A program made the translations under genes and the position numbers. From positions 1-64,000 of the forward strand of contig JBDTRP010000078.1 in the NCBI GenBank assembly GCA_039931555.1: a stretch of 64,000 nucleotides of DNA. Direction: 5' to 3'. Below, piece by piece: positions 51,245 to 59,666 of this stretch; position 1 is the stretch's first letter, and each line of letters begins with the position of its first letter. Under the pieces are notes generated by a model, which was given only the letters and a program-made list of their open reading frames with translations, made no database searches and was not told the DNA's origin. This DNA comes from JAENVT01 sp039931555 (lineage in GTDB: Bacteria; Actinomycetota; Acidimicrobiia; Acidimicrobiales; Ilumatobacteraceae).

Positions 51245-52372
51245 TCAGGTTGCGGGAACCCGATCTCGCAGGTGCTCGTGCACGAAGTACACGCCACGTT
51301 CCTCAACCGTGGCCAACACGCCATCGGCGTCGAGGCCGGCGTTGTGCGATCGCTGCACTCGATTGCAGATGTCGACGTCTTGGCCGTGCACCAAACCGTG
51401 CGCCAACACGATCGAGTCGCGCACTGCATCGTCGACCTCGGGACGCACGTACAGCCTCCGTTCGACCCTGGTGGTTCGTGCGTCGAGCGGCTCCATCCAC
51501 ATCGCCAGGAACGCCCCCGGGAACACGTTCATCATCAGGTTCGGCCACACGGTGAGGTACCCGCCGGTGCCGTACGGCCCGTCCATCGGCACCGATGCCA
51601 ACTCCTCCCACCCCGGCTCGCCGGGCAGCAACGTCGAACGGATCTCGTCGATGCGCGAACCGTTGGGCCGCAGCGGCCGATCCCACGCGTACAAGGCGAT
51701 CCCGTCGGAGATCATCGGGTAGTCCTCGCTGGCACTGGTGTCGATCTCGGGATGCACGAAGGGGGTGTGGTAGTTCTCGCTGTAGTTCTCGAGCAGTACC
51801 TTCCAGTTGAACTGCCGGTCGTTGGTCTCCGACATCGCAAGCACCATCGACTCCAGCGGGTATGCGTCGATTGCCCGGCCGAGCGGACCGATGTCGAGCG
51901 GTGCGGCCGCGTCGTCGAAGCACACGAACACCAGGCGACGCCATTGCGCCAACTGCACCGGCTTCAACGAACAGTCGGCAACGTCGAAACCCTCGGGCTC
52001 GCCGACGCCCGATGCCCGCGCCAACGATCCATCGAGTTGATACAGCCACGAGTGGTACGGGCAACGGATCAATGAACTGGCATGCGTCTCGCCGTCCTCG
52101 CACAGGGGCGAGGCGCGGTGACGGCAGACGTTGAGGAACACTCGCAACACGCCGGCCTTGTCGCGCACGAACAGCACCGGCAGACCGCCGACGACGCGGG
52201 CCGTCCACGAGCCCGCGGCAGGCATCTCGTCGGCCACACCGGCGCAGACCCAATCACGTCGGAAGATCGCCTGACGCTCTCGGTCGTGGAACTCGGGGTC
52301 GCTGTATGCCGACGCCGGCAACGTCGTCGCCTTCCGGATTCCACTCGGGTCGGGGATCTCTCGAAGTGCCAC
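51245..52372 (-). CDS. Rieske-type oxygenase alpha subunit (possible betaine/ring demethylating oxygenase)
   Basis: A 375-residue protein from GTG 52372. The Rieske centre is CRHRASPLC with RCPYHSWLY (CxH...CxxH), near residues 80-105. The mononuclear iron site follows the pattern of this family: NWKVLLENYSENYHTPFVHP, with two histidines, then an acidic ligand further on. It uses O2 and electrons from a reductase not found in the window. Family members demethylate glycine betaine or choline or attack aromatic rings. GcvT-fused dehydrogenases and ETF genes close by favour betaine-type N-demethylation, but this is inference. It starts 11 bases after the FkbM gene on the same strand. Confidence 0.8.
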   Translation of the reverse strand: MALREIPDPSGIRKATTLPASAYSDPEFHDRERQAIFRRDWVCAGVADEMPAAGSWTARVVGGLPVLFVRDKAGVLRVFLNVCRHRASPLCEDGETHASSLIRCPYHSWLYQLDGSLARASGVGEPEGFDVADCSLKPVQLAQWRRLVFVCFDDAAAPLDIGPLGRAIDAYPLESMVLAMSETNDRQFNWKVLLENYSENYHTPFVHPEIDTSASEDYPMISDGIALYAWDRPLRPNGSRIDEIRSTLLPGEPGWEELASVPMDGPYGTGGYLTVWPNLMMNVFPGAFLAMWMEPLDARTTRVERRLYVRPEVDDAVRDSIVLAHGLVHGQDVDICNRVQRSHNAGLDADGVLATVEERGVYFVHEHLRDRVPAT

Positions 52373-52383
52373 GGCACGCCAGA

Positions 52384-53169
52384 TTAGGTGTGCTCGAGCA
52401 ACAGCTCGCGCTCCCAGATTCGCAGGGCGAGGTCGAGCCGTGAGACCGGGTGCCATCGCGGCTGGGCGTGATCGCTGCCTCGCACCGCCGGGTACGGCCG
52501 AATCGCCCACAGCAGCGGGATGGTCCGCGTCGCGTGGCGCAGGTGATGGGCCACGCGACGAAGGGGTGATGGCCACCGCGGCAATGACGCCCGCACGTCG
52601 TAACCGTGAACGGAGAGCACGATCGTCGGATGGTGCGCGGCAAGGAACGGCCGCAGGCGAGGTAGCACGCGGTACTCGGCTCCCTCGACGTCGATCTTCA
52701 CCAATGCGTCCGCGGGCCATGTGCGCGCCGCGGCGCGGGCATCGATGGTCGACACATGCGTCGAGCCCACACGCTCCGCTCGGCCGCTGAAGCTCGACAT
52801 GCTCTCGCCCAGCCCCACGGGACCGCCGCGCAATTGCCGAGTACCGGTCGATGTCCACAAGGCAACGCGTTGGATGTCGACATCGAAGTGCGAGTTGAGT
52901 GCGACGTTCGCGGCGAGCTCATCGGCGGCAGCAGGGTCTGGCTCGTAGGCGATGACCCGCGCACCGCATGCCGCGGCGACCAACGTCATCGGCCCGATCC
53001 ACGACCCAACGTCGACGAACGTCGAGCCGGGCCCGAGGCGCGACGTCAGCACCTCGAAGGTGTGGGCCTCCAAGCCGAGCTCGCACTCATGCCAGTACCG
53101 ATCATGCCGTCCAGCCACGACGTCGAACGACCGCGCCCCGACCGACACGCTGCGAACCCGGTCGGTCAT
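52384..53169 (-). CDS. FkbM-family methyltransferase
   Basis: A 261-residue SAM-dependent methyltransferase. TFVDVGSWIGPMTLVAAACG is motif I, with YEPDP supplying the acidic ribose-binding residue. ALVKIDVEGAEYRVLPRLRP is the FkbM signature (D-V-E-G). These enzymes methylate hydroxyl groups on polysaccharide or natural-product substrates; the substrate here is unknown. The gene is followed by the Rieske oxygenase with an 11-base gap. Its upstream side holds a family C repeat pair starting about 23 bases away. Confidence 0.85.
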   Translation of the reverse strand: MTDRVRSVSVGARSFDVVAGRHDRYWHECELGLEAHTFEVLTSRLGPGSTFVDVGSWIGPMTLVAAACGARVIAYEPDPAAADELAANVALNSHFDVDIQRVALWTSTGTRQLRGGPVGLGESMSSFSGRAERVGSTHVSTIDARAAARTWPADALVKIDVEGAEYRVLPRLRPFLAAHHPTIVLSVHGYDVRASLPRWPSPLRRVAHHLRHATRTIPLLWAIRPYPAVRGSDHAQPRWHPVSRLDLALRIWERELLLEHT

Positions 53170-53192
53170 TCCCGCATCCTGCCAGAGGCGCC

Positions 53193-53294
53193 GTGAGTCA
53201 GATGTCGCGCCAGGCGCGAGATCTGGCTCACAGCCGGCCGGTGGGCGATCGGGTGTGAGCCGGTTGTCGCGCCACAGTTGACATCGGGCTCACA
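53193..53294. repeat. Tandem pair of palindromic elements, family C
   Basis: Element 3 (53193-53231) has arms GTGAGTCAGAT and ATCTGGCTCAC with one mismatch. Element 4 (53254-53294) has arms TGTGAGCC and GGCTCACA. Their loops contain GTCGCGCCAG and TTGTCGCGCCACAGTTGACA, nearly the same as at 29246-29349. As there, the two elements are about 22 bases apart. Confidence 0.85.
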
Positions 53295-53310
53295 GCGGGT
53301 AAGGCGACCC

Positions 53311-53340
53311 GAGCCCGAGCCCGAGCCCGAGCCCGAGGCC
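53311..53340. repeat. Hexanucleotide tandem repeat
   Basis: GAGCCC is repeated four times (53311-53334) and then degenerates (GAGGCC). It lies in the gap between the family C repeats and the GntR stop codon at 53352, outside any coding sequence. Such tracts change length easily by slippage. Confidence 0.75.
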
Positions 53341-53351
53341 GAGGGCGGCGG

Positions 53352-54029
53352 TCAGCAGCCGGCGAGGGGGGATCCGAGGCGGCGGCGCACGGCGTCGCTG
53401 ATCTTGTCGTTGAACGCCCGCATGTGCGATTCGATCAACGCCGCGGCGCGCTCGCCGTCGCCGTCGACCAGCGCGGCATGGATTGCCCGGTGCTCGTCGA
53501 CCACGTGATCGAGGGCAGCGACGTCGGCCAGGTAGAGGTGCCACAGGCGGTCGCTCTGGGCGTACAACATGTCGAGCGTCTCGGTGAGGAAGCGGTTGTC
53601 GGCGGCCGCCCACACGATCTCGCGACACTCGCGATCGATCTCCAGCAGTTCGGTGGGCGAGCTGTCGGGCACAGCACGGGCCAGCGCCGCGGCCATGGCA
53701 TCCCAATCGGCACTGCGGCCGCGAGCGCTGGCCAGGCGCATCACGTACGGCTCGAGGATCGCCCGGGTCTCGTACAGCGTCGAGAGCTCCGACACGTCGA
53801 TGCTCGACACGAACATGCCGCGACGGGGGATGATCGTGACGAACTGGTCGCGCACGAGGCGCTGCAGCGCCTCGCGGATCGGCGTGCGCCCGAGACCCAA
53901 CTGGGCCTGCAACACGTCGTCGCGAACGACTGCCCCGGGGGCGAGCTGGAGCGTGACGATCATCTGCCGGATCGCTTGAAACGCCTGCTCGCTGAGTGAT
54001 ACCGTTCTGATATTGGAAAGATATATCAC
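53352..54029 (-). CDS. GntR-family regulator (FCD subfamily)
   Basis: About 225 residues from GTG 54029 (TTG 54047 is possible). Residues 10-72 are the winged helix: SLSEQAFQAIRQMIVTLQLA, GLGRTPIREALQRLVRDQFV and IIPRRGMFVSSID. Residues 80-215 are the helical FCD domain (LYETRAILEPYVMRLA, EIDRECREIVWAA, EHRAIHAALVDGDGERAAAL with metal-site type histidines). FCD regulators sense small organic acids. It is divergent from the FAD-GcvT dehydrogenase gene and probably represses it; the two starts are only 33 bases apart and palindromes fill the gap. Confidence 0.88.
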   Translation of the reverse strand: MIYLSNIRTVSLSEQAFQAIRQMIVTLQLAPGAVVRDDVLQAQLGLGRTPIREALQRLVRDQFVTIIPRRGMFVSSIDVSELSTLYETRAILEPYVMRLASARGRSADWDAMAAALARAVPDSSPTELLEIDRECREIVWAAADNRFLTETLDMLYAQSDRLWHLYLADVAALDHVVDEHRAIHAALVDGDGERAAALIESHMRAFNDKISDAVRRRLGSPLAGC

Positions 54030-54042
54030 AGATGGTTGTGAT
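54008..54042. promoter_or_regulatory. Two overlapping palindromes, candidate GntR operators
   Basis: TGATAT (54008-54013) with ATATCA (54023-54028), and ATCACA (54025-54030) with TGTGAT (54037-54042), are perfect inverted repeats overlapping in an AT-rich patch. The patch covers the GntR start and ends 20 bases before the dehydrogenase gene. Binding by the GntR protein is inferred from position. Confidence 0.55.
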
Positions 54043-54062
54043 TTCAAGGACAGGGGATCGAG

Positions 54063-56618
54063 ATGAGTGACACAACGGCCCAGACCGTGCCGACCCACGC
54101 CAAGTGCGTGATCATCGGCGCCGGCATCGTCGGGAACTGCTTGGTCGGCCATCTCAGCCGCCTCGGCTGGACCGACATGGTGCAGATCGACAAGGGCCCG
54201 CTGCCCAACCCCGGCGGCTCCACCGGCCATGCCTCCAACTTCATCTTCCCGACCGATCACAACAAGGAGATGGCGTTCCTCACGCTGGAGAGCCAACAGC
54301 AGTACATCGACCACGGGCTGAACAACATGTCCGGTGGCATCGAAGTGGCTCGCAAGCCCGAGCGGATGGAGGAGTTCAAGCGGCGGATGACCTCGGCCAA
54401 GGCGTGGGGCATCGACAGCCGTCTGGTCACGCCGGCCGAGATCAAAGAGCTCGTGCCGTTCATCAACGAAGAGATCCTGCTCGGCGGGTTCTACACACCA
54501 AGCGTGTCGTGCGTCGACTCGCTGGAGACCGGCACACAGATGCGCAACGAGGCCGTCGATGCGGGTGCGCTGCAGGTGTTCGCAAACACCGAGGTGCTCG
54601 ACATCGAGACCGAGGATGGTCCCGGGGGCCCGAAGGTCGTCGCGGTGTTGACCAACAAGGGTCGCATCGAGGCCGAGTTCGTCGCCATCGCCTGCGGCGT
54701 GTGGAGCCCGCGCATCGCCAAGATGGCCGGCGCCAACATCCCCCTCACACCCGCCGTCCACCAGATGGCCGACGTCGGCCCGATCGACATCCTCCAGCAG
54801 AGCGGCAAAGAGGTCGCCTACCCGATCGTGCGCGACATGGACACGTTCTGCTACGAGCGCCAGACCGCCGGCTCGATGGAGGTCGGCTCGTACGCCCACC
54901 GCCCGATCTTCATGCACCCCGACGACATCCCCTCCAACGAGGCATCGGCGCTGTCACCCACCGAGTTGCCGTTCACCGCCGACGACTTCGATCAGCAGTT
55001 CGAAGAGGCGATCGACCTGATGGAGATGCTCGGCGAGGCCGAGATCCGCTATGCGATCAACGGCCTGCTGAGCCTGACACCCGACGCCAACCCGGTGCTC
55101 GGCGAGACCGTCGAGGTGCGCAACCTGTGGAGCGCGGCTGCGGTGTGGATCAAAGAAGGCCCCGGCATCGCCCAGATCGTGGCCGAGTGGATGACGTATG
55201 GCTACCCGCACCTGTGCGACCCGCACAGCACCGACATCAGCCGCTTCTACCCGCACGAGAAGACCGAGCACCACATCCTCGCCCGGTGTTCCGAGCACTT
55301 CAACAAGACGTACGGCATCGTCCACCCCCGCGAGCAGTGGGCCAGCCAGCGCGGCATGCGCCGCAGCCCGTTCTTCGCTCGCGAGGAGGCGCTGGGTGCG
55401 GTGTTCTTCGACGCACGCGGGTGGGAGCGCCCGCAGTGGTTCGAGAGCAACGCCAAGTTGCAGGACAAGTTCCCCCAGGCGTTCACGCCCCGCCAACACG
55501 AGTGGGATGCCCGCTGGTGGAGCCCGATCACCAACGCCGAGCACCTGCAGATGCGCGAGAGCGTCGGCATGGTCGACCTCACCGCGTTCAACGAGTTCGA
55601 CATCACCGGTCCCGGCGCAATGGCGTACCTGCAGTACATGTGCGTGAACAACGTCGATGTCGCCGTCGGTCGCAGCGTGTACACACCGTTGCTCACCCAG
55701 CACGGCGGCTTCCGCGGTGACCTCACCATCCAGCGCCTCGGCACCGACCACTTCCGCATCATCACCGGTGCGTTCGACGGCGGTCGCGACCACTACTGGT
55801 TCAACCGGTACATGCCGACCGACGGATCGGTGACGTTCACCGACAAGTCGCAAGGGATGTGCACCCTCGGCGTGTGGGGCCCCAACGCCGAAAAGACGAT
55901 GGCCAAGATCGTCACCGATCAGTCGAAGCCGTACGACGTGTCGCAGGCCGGGTTCCCCTACGGCGCGGTGCGCGAGGTGCTGATCGACGGCGTGCCGTGC
56001 ATCATGTTCCGCATCTCCTACGTCGGCGAGAACGGCTGGGAGATCTACACCAACATGGAGCACGGCCTGCGGCTGTGGGACACCGTTGCCGAGGCCGGCA
56101 AGGAGTTCGACATCATCCCCGTCGGCATCGGCGTGTACGCCGTGACGGGTCGCATCGAGAAGGGCTATCGCCTGATGGGTGCCGAGTTGGAGAGCGAGTA
56201 CAACCCGGTCGAGGCCGGGCTGGCTCGCCCCAAGGTGAAGTCGGCCGACTTCATGGGCAAGGAGGCGTACCTCAAGGCGCGCGACGTTTCGCCGGCGGCA
56301 ATCATGTGCACCCTGTCGATGGATTCGCAGCGCTGTGCCGAGGGCTACGACCGGTTCCCCACCGGTGGCAACGAGCCGATCCTGACCCTCGACGGCGAGC
56401 GCATCCTCGACGCCAAGGGTCGCGTCTCGCGCGTCACCACCGCCGGCGCCGGGCCCTCGGTCGGCAAGTACCTGCTGCTGGCCTACCTCCCGCCCGAGCA
56501 CGCCGTGGAGGGCACCAAGTTGCAGGTGATGTACATGAACGAGCTGTACCCGGTGACGGTGGAGCGCGCCGGTGCAACGCCACTGTTCGATGCCGACGAC
56601 TCGCGGATGAAGTCATGA
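54063..56618 (+). CDS. FAD-dependent oxidoreductase fused to GcvT (dimethylglycine/sarcosine dehydrogenase type)
   Basis: An 851-residue two-part enzyme. Residues 14-400 are a DAO-type flavoprotein: CVIIGAGIVGNCLVGHLSRL binds ADP and GGSTGHASNF contains the histidine where relatives attach FAD. The C-terminal half is GcvT-like: RESVGMVDLTAFNEFDITGP, then YVGENGWEIYTNM and YRLMGAELESEYNPVEAGL. Such fusions oxidise N-methyl groups of dimethylglycine or sarcosine and pass the carbon to tetrahydrofolate. Electrons go to ETF, whose genes follow with a four-base overlap. The exact substrate is not decidable. It is controlled, probably, by the divergent GntR protein. Confidence 0.85.
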   Translation: MSDTTAQTVPTHAKCVIIGAGIVGNCLVGHLSRLGWTDMVQIDKGPLPNPGGSTGHASNFIFPTDHNKEMAFLTLESQQQYIDHGLNNMSGGIEVARKPERMEEFKRRMTSAKAWGIDSRLVTPAEIKELVPFINEEILLGGFYTPSVSCVDSLETGTQMRNEAVDAGALQVFANTEVLDIETEDGPGGPKVVAVLTNKGRIEAEFVAIACGVWSPRIAKMAGANIPLTPAVHQMADVGPIDILQQSGKEVAYPIVRDMDTFCYERQTAGSMEVGSYAHRPIFMHPDDIPSNEASALSPTELPFTADDFDQQFEEAIDLMEMLGEAEIRYAINGLLSLTPDANPVLGETVEVRNLWSAAAVWIKEGPGIAQIVAEWMTYGYPHLCDPHSTDISRFYPHEKTEHHILARCSEHFNKTYGIVHPREQWASQRGMRRSPFFAREEALGAVFFDARGWERPQWFESNAKLQDKFPQAFTPRQHEWDARWWSPITNAEHLQMRESVGMVDLTAFNEFDITGPGAMAYLQYMCVNNVDVAVGRSVYTPLLTQHGGFRGDLTIQRLGTDHFRIITGAFDGGRDHYWFNRYMPTDGSVTFTDKSQGMCTLGVWGPNAEKTMAKIVTDQSKPYDVSQAGFPYGAVREVLIDGVPCIMFRISYVGENGWEIYTNMEHGLRLWDTVAEAGKEFDIIPVGIGVYAVTGRIEKGYRLMGAELESEYNPVEAGLARPKVKSADFMGKEAYLKARDVSPAAIMCTLSMDSQRCAEGYDRFPTGGNEPILTLDGERILDAKGRVSRVTTAGAGPSVGKYLLLAYLPPEHAVEGTKLQVMYMNELYPVTVERAGATPLFDADDSRMKS

Positions 56619-57382
56619 AGATCCTTGTGTGTGTGAAGCGCGTGCCGGCGCCGGGTGCACGCATCAGCATCGCGACCGACGGCCAAGCAGTCGACACCGC
56701 CTTCCTCGGGTTCACCATGAGCCCTCACGAGGAGTGCGCGGTGGAGGAAGCGGTGCAACTGGTCGAGCAACACGGTGGCGAATCGACCGTGTTGACGCTC
56801 GGCCCATCGGAAGCCGACGAGCAGCTCCGGTACGCGGCCAGCCTCGGCGTGGCCAACGCCGTGCTGCTGCCGATCTCCGGCCCCGACTGGGACCCGCAAC
56901 GCACCGCAACGGCCATTGCTGCGGCCGTCATCGACATCGAGGCTGTTGACGGCCCGTTCGACTTGATCCTGTTCGGCAACGAGTCGGCGGATTCCGGTGG
57001 CTTCCAGGTGGGCATCCGTGTGGCCCACGCGCTCGGGCGCCCCGTCGTCAACGGGATCAAAGGAATCGACGTGCAGGGCGACACGCTCCGCGCTCGCCGC
57101 GAGGCCGACGTCGGTGTGGAGGTCTACGAGGTGCCGATGCCGGCCGTGCTCGGCGTGAAGGAGGGCATCAACCTGCCGCGCTACCCGACGCTGAAGGGAC
57201 GACTCGCTTCCAAGAAGGTCGCTGTCGCCCAGGTATCCCCGTCGGGCGATCCAGGTGGTCAACAGATGGTCACCTTGCTGGCCGCTGCGGAACAGGTCAG
57301 CGCCACGGTGATCCTCGGCAACGGCCCCGATGCGGCCGGTGCGGTCGTCGACATGCTCGAAGAGATCGGCGTGCTGAAGTGA
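56615..57382 (+). CDS. etfB: Electron transfer flavoprotein beta subunit
   Basis: A 255-residue protein, start overlapping the dehydrogenase stop as ATGA. KILVCVKRVPAPGARISI, FTMSPHEECAVEEAVQLVEQ, TLGPSEADEQLRYAASLG and FGNESADSGGFQVGIRVAHA are the standard ETF-beta blocks, with AVLGVKEGINLPRYPTLKG near residue 175. It takes electrons from the upstream dehydrogenase and passes them to ETF-quinone oxidoreductase, not present in the window. etfA follows with a four-base overlap. Confidence 0.93.
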   Translation: MKILVCVKRVPAPGARISIATDGQAVDTAFLGFTMSPHEECAVEEAVQLVEQHGGESTVLTLGPSEADEQLRYAASLGVANAVLLPISGPDWDPQRTATAIAAAVIDIEAVDGPFDLILFGNESADSGGFQVGIRVAHALGRPVVNGIKGIDVQGDTLRARREADVGVEVYEVPMPAVLGVKEGINLPRYPTLKGRLASKKVAVAQVSPSGDPGGQQMVTLLAAAEQVSATVILGNGPDAAGAVVDMLEEIGVLK

Positions 57383-58326
57383 TCCTGGTCGTCGTCGAGC
57401 ATGACCGCGGCACGATGTCGCCGGCCACATGGGAGGCGCTCGCCGCTGCCAACAAGCTCGGCGAGACACATGCCCTGACAATCGGGAAAGCCGCCGACGG
57501 GCTGGTCGAACAGATCGGCGTCTTCGGCGCCACGACCGTGCATCAGGTGCACGACGACCTGCTCATCGACTACGGGCCCGAGGCGTGGGGTGCGGTGGTG
57601 GCCCAGGCGGCGACGTTGCTGAGCCCGTCGATCGTGATGGCCACGGGAACCGATCGCGGCAACGAGGTCATGGCTCATGCCGCGGCGATCCTCGACGCGC
57701 CGATGGTCGCCAATGTGGTCGAGTTCGCCGACGACTCGCTGGTGCGCGTTCGGTGGGGCGGCTCGCTGCTCGAGCGTTGCACGCTCGACGCGCGGATCCG
57801 CCTCCTCACGATCGCCCATCACGCGTTTCCAGCGGTCGAATCGCCCGCTACCGCCGCCGCCTCGCCGATGGGGGTCGAGCTCGAACCGAACCTCGGCCGC
57901 ACGATGATCCGCGAGCGGGTCGAACGTGCCGCCGGCGTCACGCTGGCAACCGCCCCGGTCGTCGTCAGCGGTGGGCGCGGCGTCGGCTCGGCCGACGGTT
58001 TCGCACCGTTGCAGGAACTGGCGACCGCACTCGGTGGTGTGGTCGGTTGCAGCCGCGCCGTGACCAACAACGGCTGGCGCAACCACACCGATCAGGTCGG
58101 CCAGACCGGTACGCGCATCGCCCCCGACATCTACATCGCCTGCGGCATCTCCGGGGCGATCCAGCACTGGGTGGGTGCCATGGCGTCGAAGAAGATCCTG
58201 GCGATCAACATCGACCCCGAGGCCAACATGGTGACCAAGGCCGACTATGCGGTGATCGGTGACCTGCACCAGGTGGTGCCGGCGATCACCGCCGAGGTGC
58301 AGCGCCGTCGGCGTGGCGGCTCGTAA
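57379..58326 (+). CDS. etfA: Electron transfer flavoprotein alpha subunit
   Basis: A 315-residue subunit from GTG 57379, overlapping etfB by four bases. The C-terminal FAD-binding domain is clear: VVVSGGRGVGSADGFAPLQE, GCSRAVTNNGWRNHTDQVGQ, RIAPDIYIACGISGAIQHWV and ILAINIDPEANMVTKADYAV. It forms the ETF heterodimer with EtfB. A dedicated ETF directly downstream of one dehydrogenase suggests a specific electron path for methylamine oxidation. A family B palindrome lies about 90 bases downstream. Confidence 0.93.
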   Translation: MILVVVEHDRGTMSPATWEALAAANKLGETHALTIGKAADGLVEQIGVFGATTVHQVHDDLLIDYGPEAWGAVVAQAATLLSPSIVMATGTDRGNEVMAHAAAILDAPMVANVVEFADDSLVRVRWGGSLLERCTLDARIRLLTIAHHAFPAVESPATAAASPMGVELEPNLGRTMIRERVERAAGVTLATAPVVVSGGRGVGSADGFAPLQELATALGGVVGCSRAVTNNGWRNHTDQVGQTGTRIAPDIYIACGISGAIQHWVGAMASKKILAINIDPEANMVTKADYAVIGDLHQVVPAITAEVQRRRRGGS

Positions 58327-58414
58327 CGCTCGCGTTGGGCGAGCGGACCCGGCCCGCACACCACGGGAGGGTCTACGTGGTTGCCCCGGCGGGATAGCCG
58401 CGCCTGCGATCCTT

Positions 58415-58467
58415 GCCCTGTGGAGTGTCTCGTGTTCGCCTGGGTGCCTTGAAACACTCCACAGGGC
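58415..58467. repeat. Palindromic element, family B copy 1
   Basis: GCCCTGTGGAGTGT (58415-58428) and ACACTCCACAGGGC (58454-58467) are perfect 14-base arms. The 25-base loop contains CGTGTTCGCCTGGGTGCC. Related copies lie at 61882-61976. It sits between etfA and a convergent gene. Confidence 0.85.
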
Positions 58468-58498
58468 CAGCGAAGACGAAGAGCTGGTACTCGTCGAC

Positions 58499-59605
58499 CT
58501 AGCCGGTGACTTCCTTGCCCCGCAGGTACAGCGAGCCGAACCGGTTGGCGAGGAAGTCGGACAACGCGCATTGCTCCTGGCGCACGAACCCGCGTTGGGG
58601 CAGCTTGCCCTCGCGCATCAGGTCGGCCATGGTGCAGATGCCGGCGGCGGTGGTCAGCTGGATCGCCGACAGTCGCACACCGTTGACCTCCGAGGCGTAG
58701 ACCTTGCGGGCGAACGTCTCCTGCATCAGCAACCCGTTGCGTGTCCCCGACGCCGTCACGAAGATCAGCACGACGTCTTGGTAGGTGATCGGGATGGCGG
58801 CTTCCAGCAGTTCCTTCAGCAGGTCGCGCCGGCGCGATAGCCGCAGGTCGGTGATCAGCATCTTGATCGCCGCGCAGTGACCCGGATAGCGGACCGTCTT
58901 GTAGTTGAGCGTCTCGACCTCGCCGAGCAACGTCTCACACAGCGTGCCGAGCCCGCCCGAGGTGTTGAACGCCTCGTAGTCGACGCCGTCGAGTGAGAAG
59001 GCCTCGACCTCCTCCAGTGGAAGCACCTCGAGCATCTTGCCGTCGACGATCGCCTCGCACGGGTTGCAGTACTCGTTGATCAGCCCGTCGGTCGACCAGG
59101 TGAGGTTGTACTTGAACGCGTTGGTGGGGAACTGCGGTAGCGCACCGACGCGCATCGAGATCGAGCGGATGTCGTCGAAGGATCGGGCGAGCTCTGCTGC
59201 GGCGATCGACACGAAGCCCGGCGCCAGCCCGCACTGTGGAACCAACGCGGACGTTGCGTCGATCGACAGGTCCTTGACCACACGCGTCGACTCGACGTCT
59301 TCGGTGAGGTCGAAGTAGTGGGCACCGGCGTTGCGCGCCGCCGTGGCGATGATCGATGTTGCGTGGAAAGGGGCAGCGCTCATCACCATGTCTTGGCCGT
59401 CGACGTTGGCGGCGAGTGCGATCGGGTCGGTGATGTCGGTCTCGAAGGCGCGCACGCCCCGTGCACGCAGCGGGGCCAACGCGGCCTCATCGCGATCGAT
59501 GACCGTCACGTCGAACTCGGGCGCTGCCGACAGCAGCTGCACGATCGCTCGACCGATCTTGCCGGCGCCGACCAGCGTCAACTTGGTGGCCGACGAAGAA
59601 GTCAT
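58499..59605 (-). CDS. Saccharopine dehydrogenase-family oxidoreductase
   Basis: A 368-residue NAD(P)-binding protein from ATG 59605. KLTLVGAGKIGRAIVQLLSA is the Rossmann loop, VTVIDRDEAALAPLRARGV follows, and VMSAAPFHATSIIATAARNA, HYFDLTEDVESTR and PQCGLAPGFVSIAAAELAR are typical of the saccharopine dehydrogenase family. The C-terminal half has the characteristic TLNYKTVRYPGHCAAIKMLI. It may use lysine-pathway or other amino-acid substrates; context beside betaine-type genes does not decide. The open frame continues to 59806 but overlaps the divergent transporter. Confidence 0.82.
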   Translation of the reverse strand: MTSSSATKLTLVGAGKIGRAIVQLLSAAPEFDVTVIDRDEAALAPLRARGVRAFETDITDPIALAANVDGQDMVMSAAPFHATSIIATAARNAGAHYFDLTEDVESTRVVKDLSIDATSALVPQCGLAPGFVSIAAAELARSFDDIRSISMRVGALPQFPTNAFKYNLTWSTDGLINEYCNPCEAIVDGKMLEVLPLEEVEAFSLDGVDYEAFNTSGGLGTLCETLLGEVETLNYKTVRYPGHCAAIKMLITDLRLSRRRDLLKELLEAAIPITYQDVVLIFVTASGTRNGLLMQETFARKVYASEVNGVRLSAIQLTTAAGICTMADLMREGKLPQRGFVRQEQCALSDFLANRFGSLYLRGKEVTG

Positions 59606-59666
59606 CTGGCGACAGTACACCACCAGGTCAGGGGGCCTCCCGTGCGGCGTGGCAGGCTGGGGGTTC

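Noticed and set aside
53311..53340. Hexamer repeat as a phase-variable coding tract
   Set aside because: It lies outside coding sequence, downstream of the GntR stop codon, so slippage would not change a protein.
54954..56501. Leftward frame of 515 codons opposite the dehydrogenase gene
   Set aside because: Shadow of a well-supported gene; rich in Val, Gly and His without any domain.
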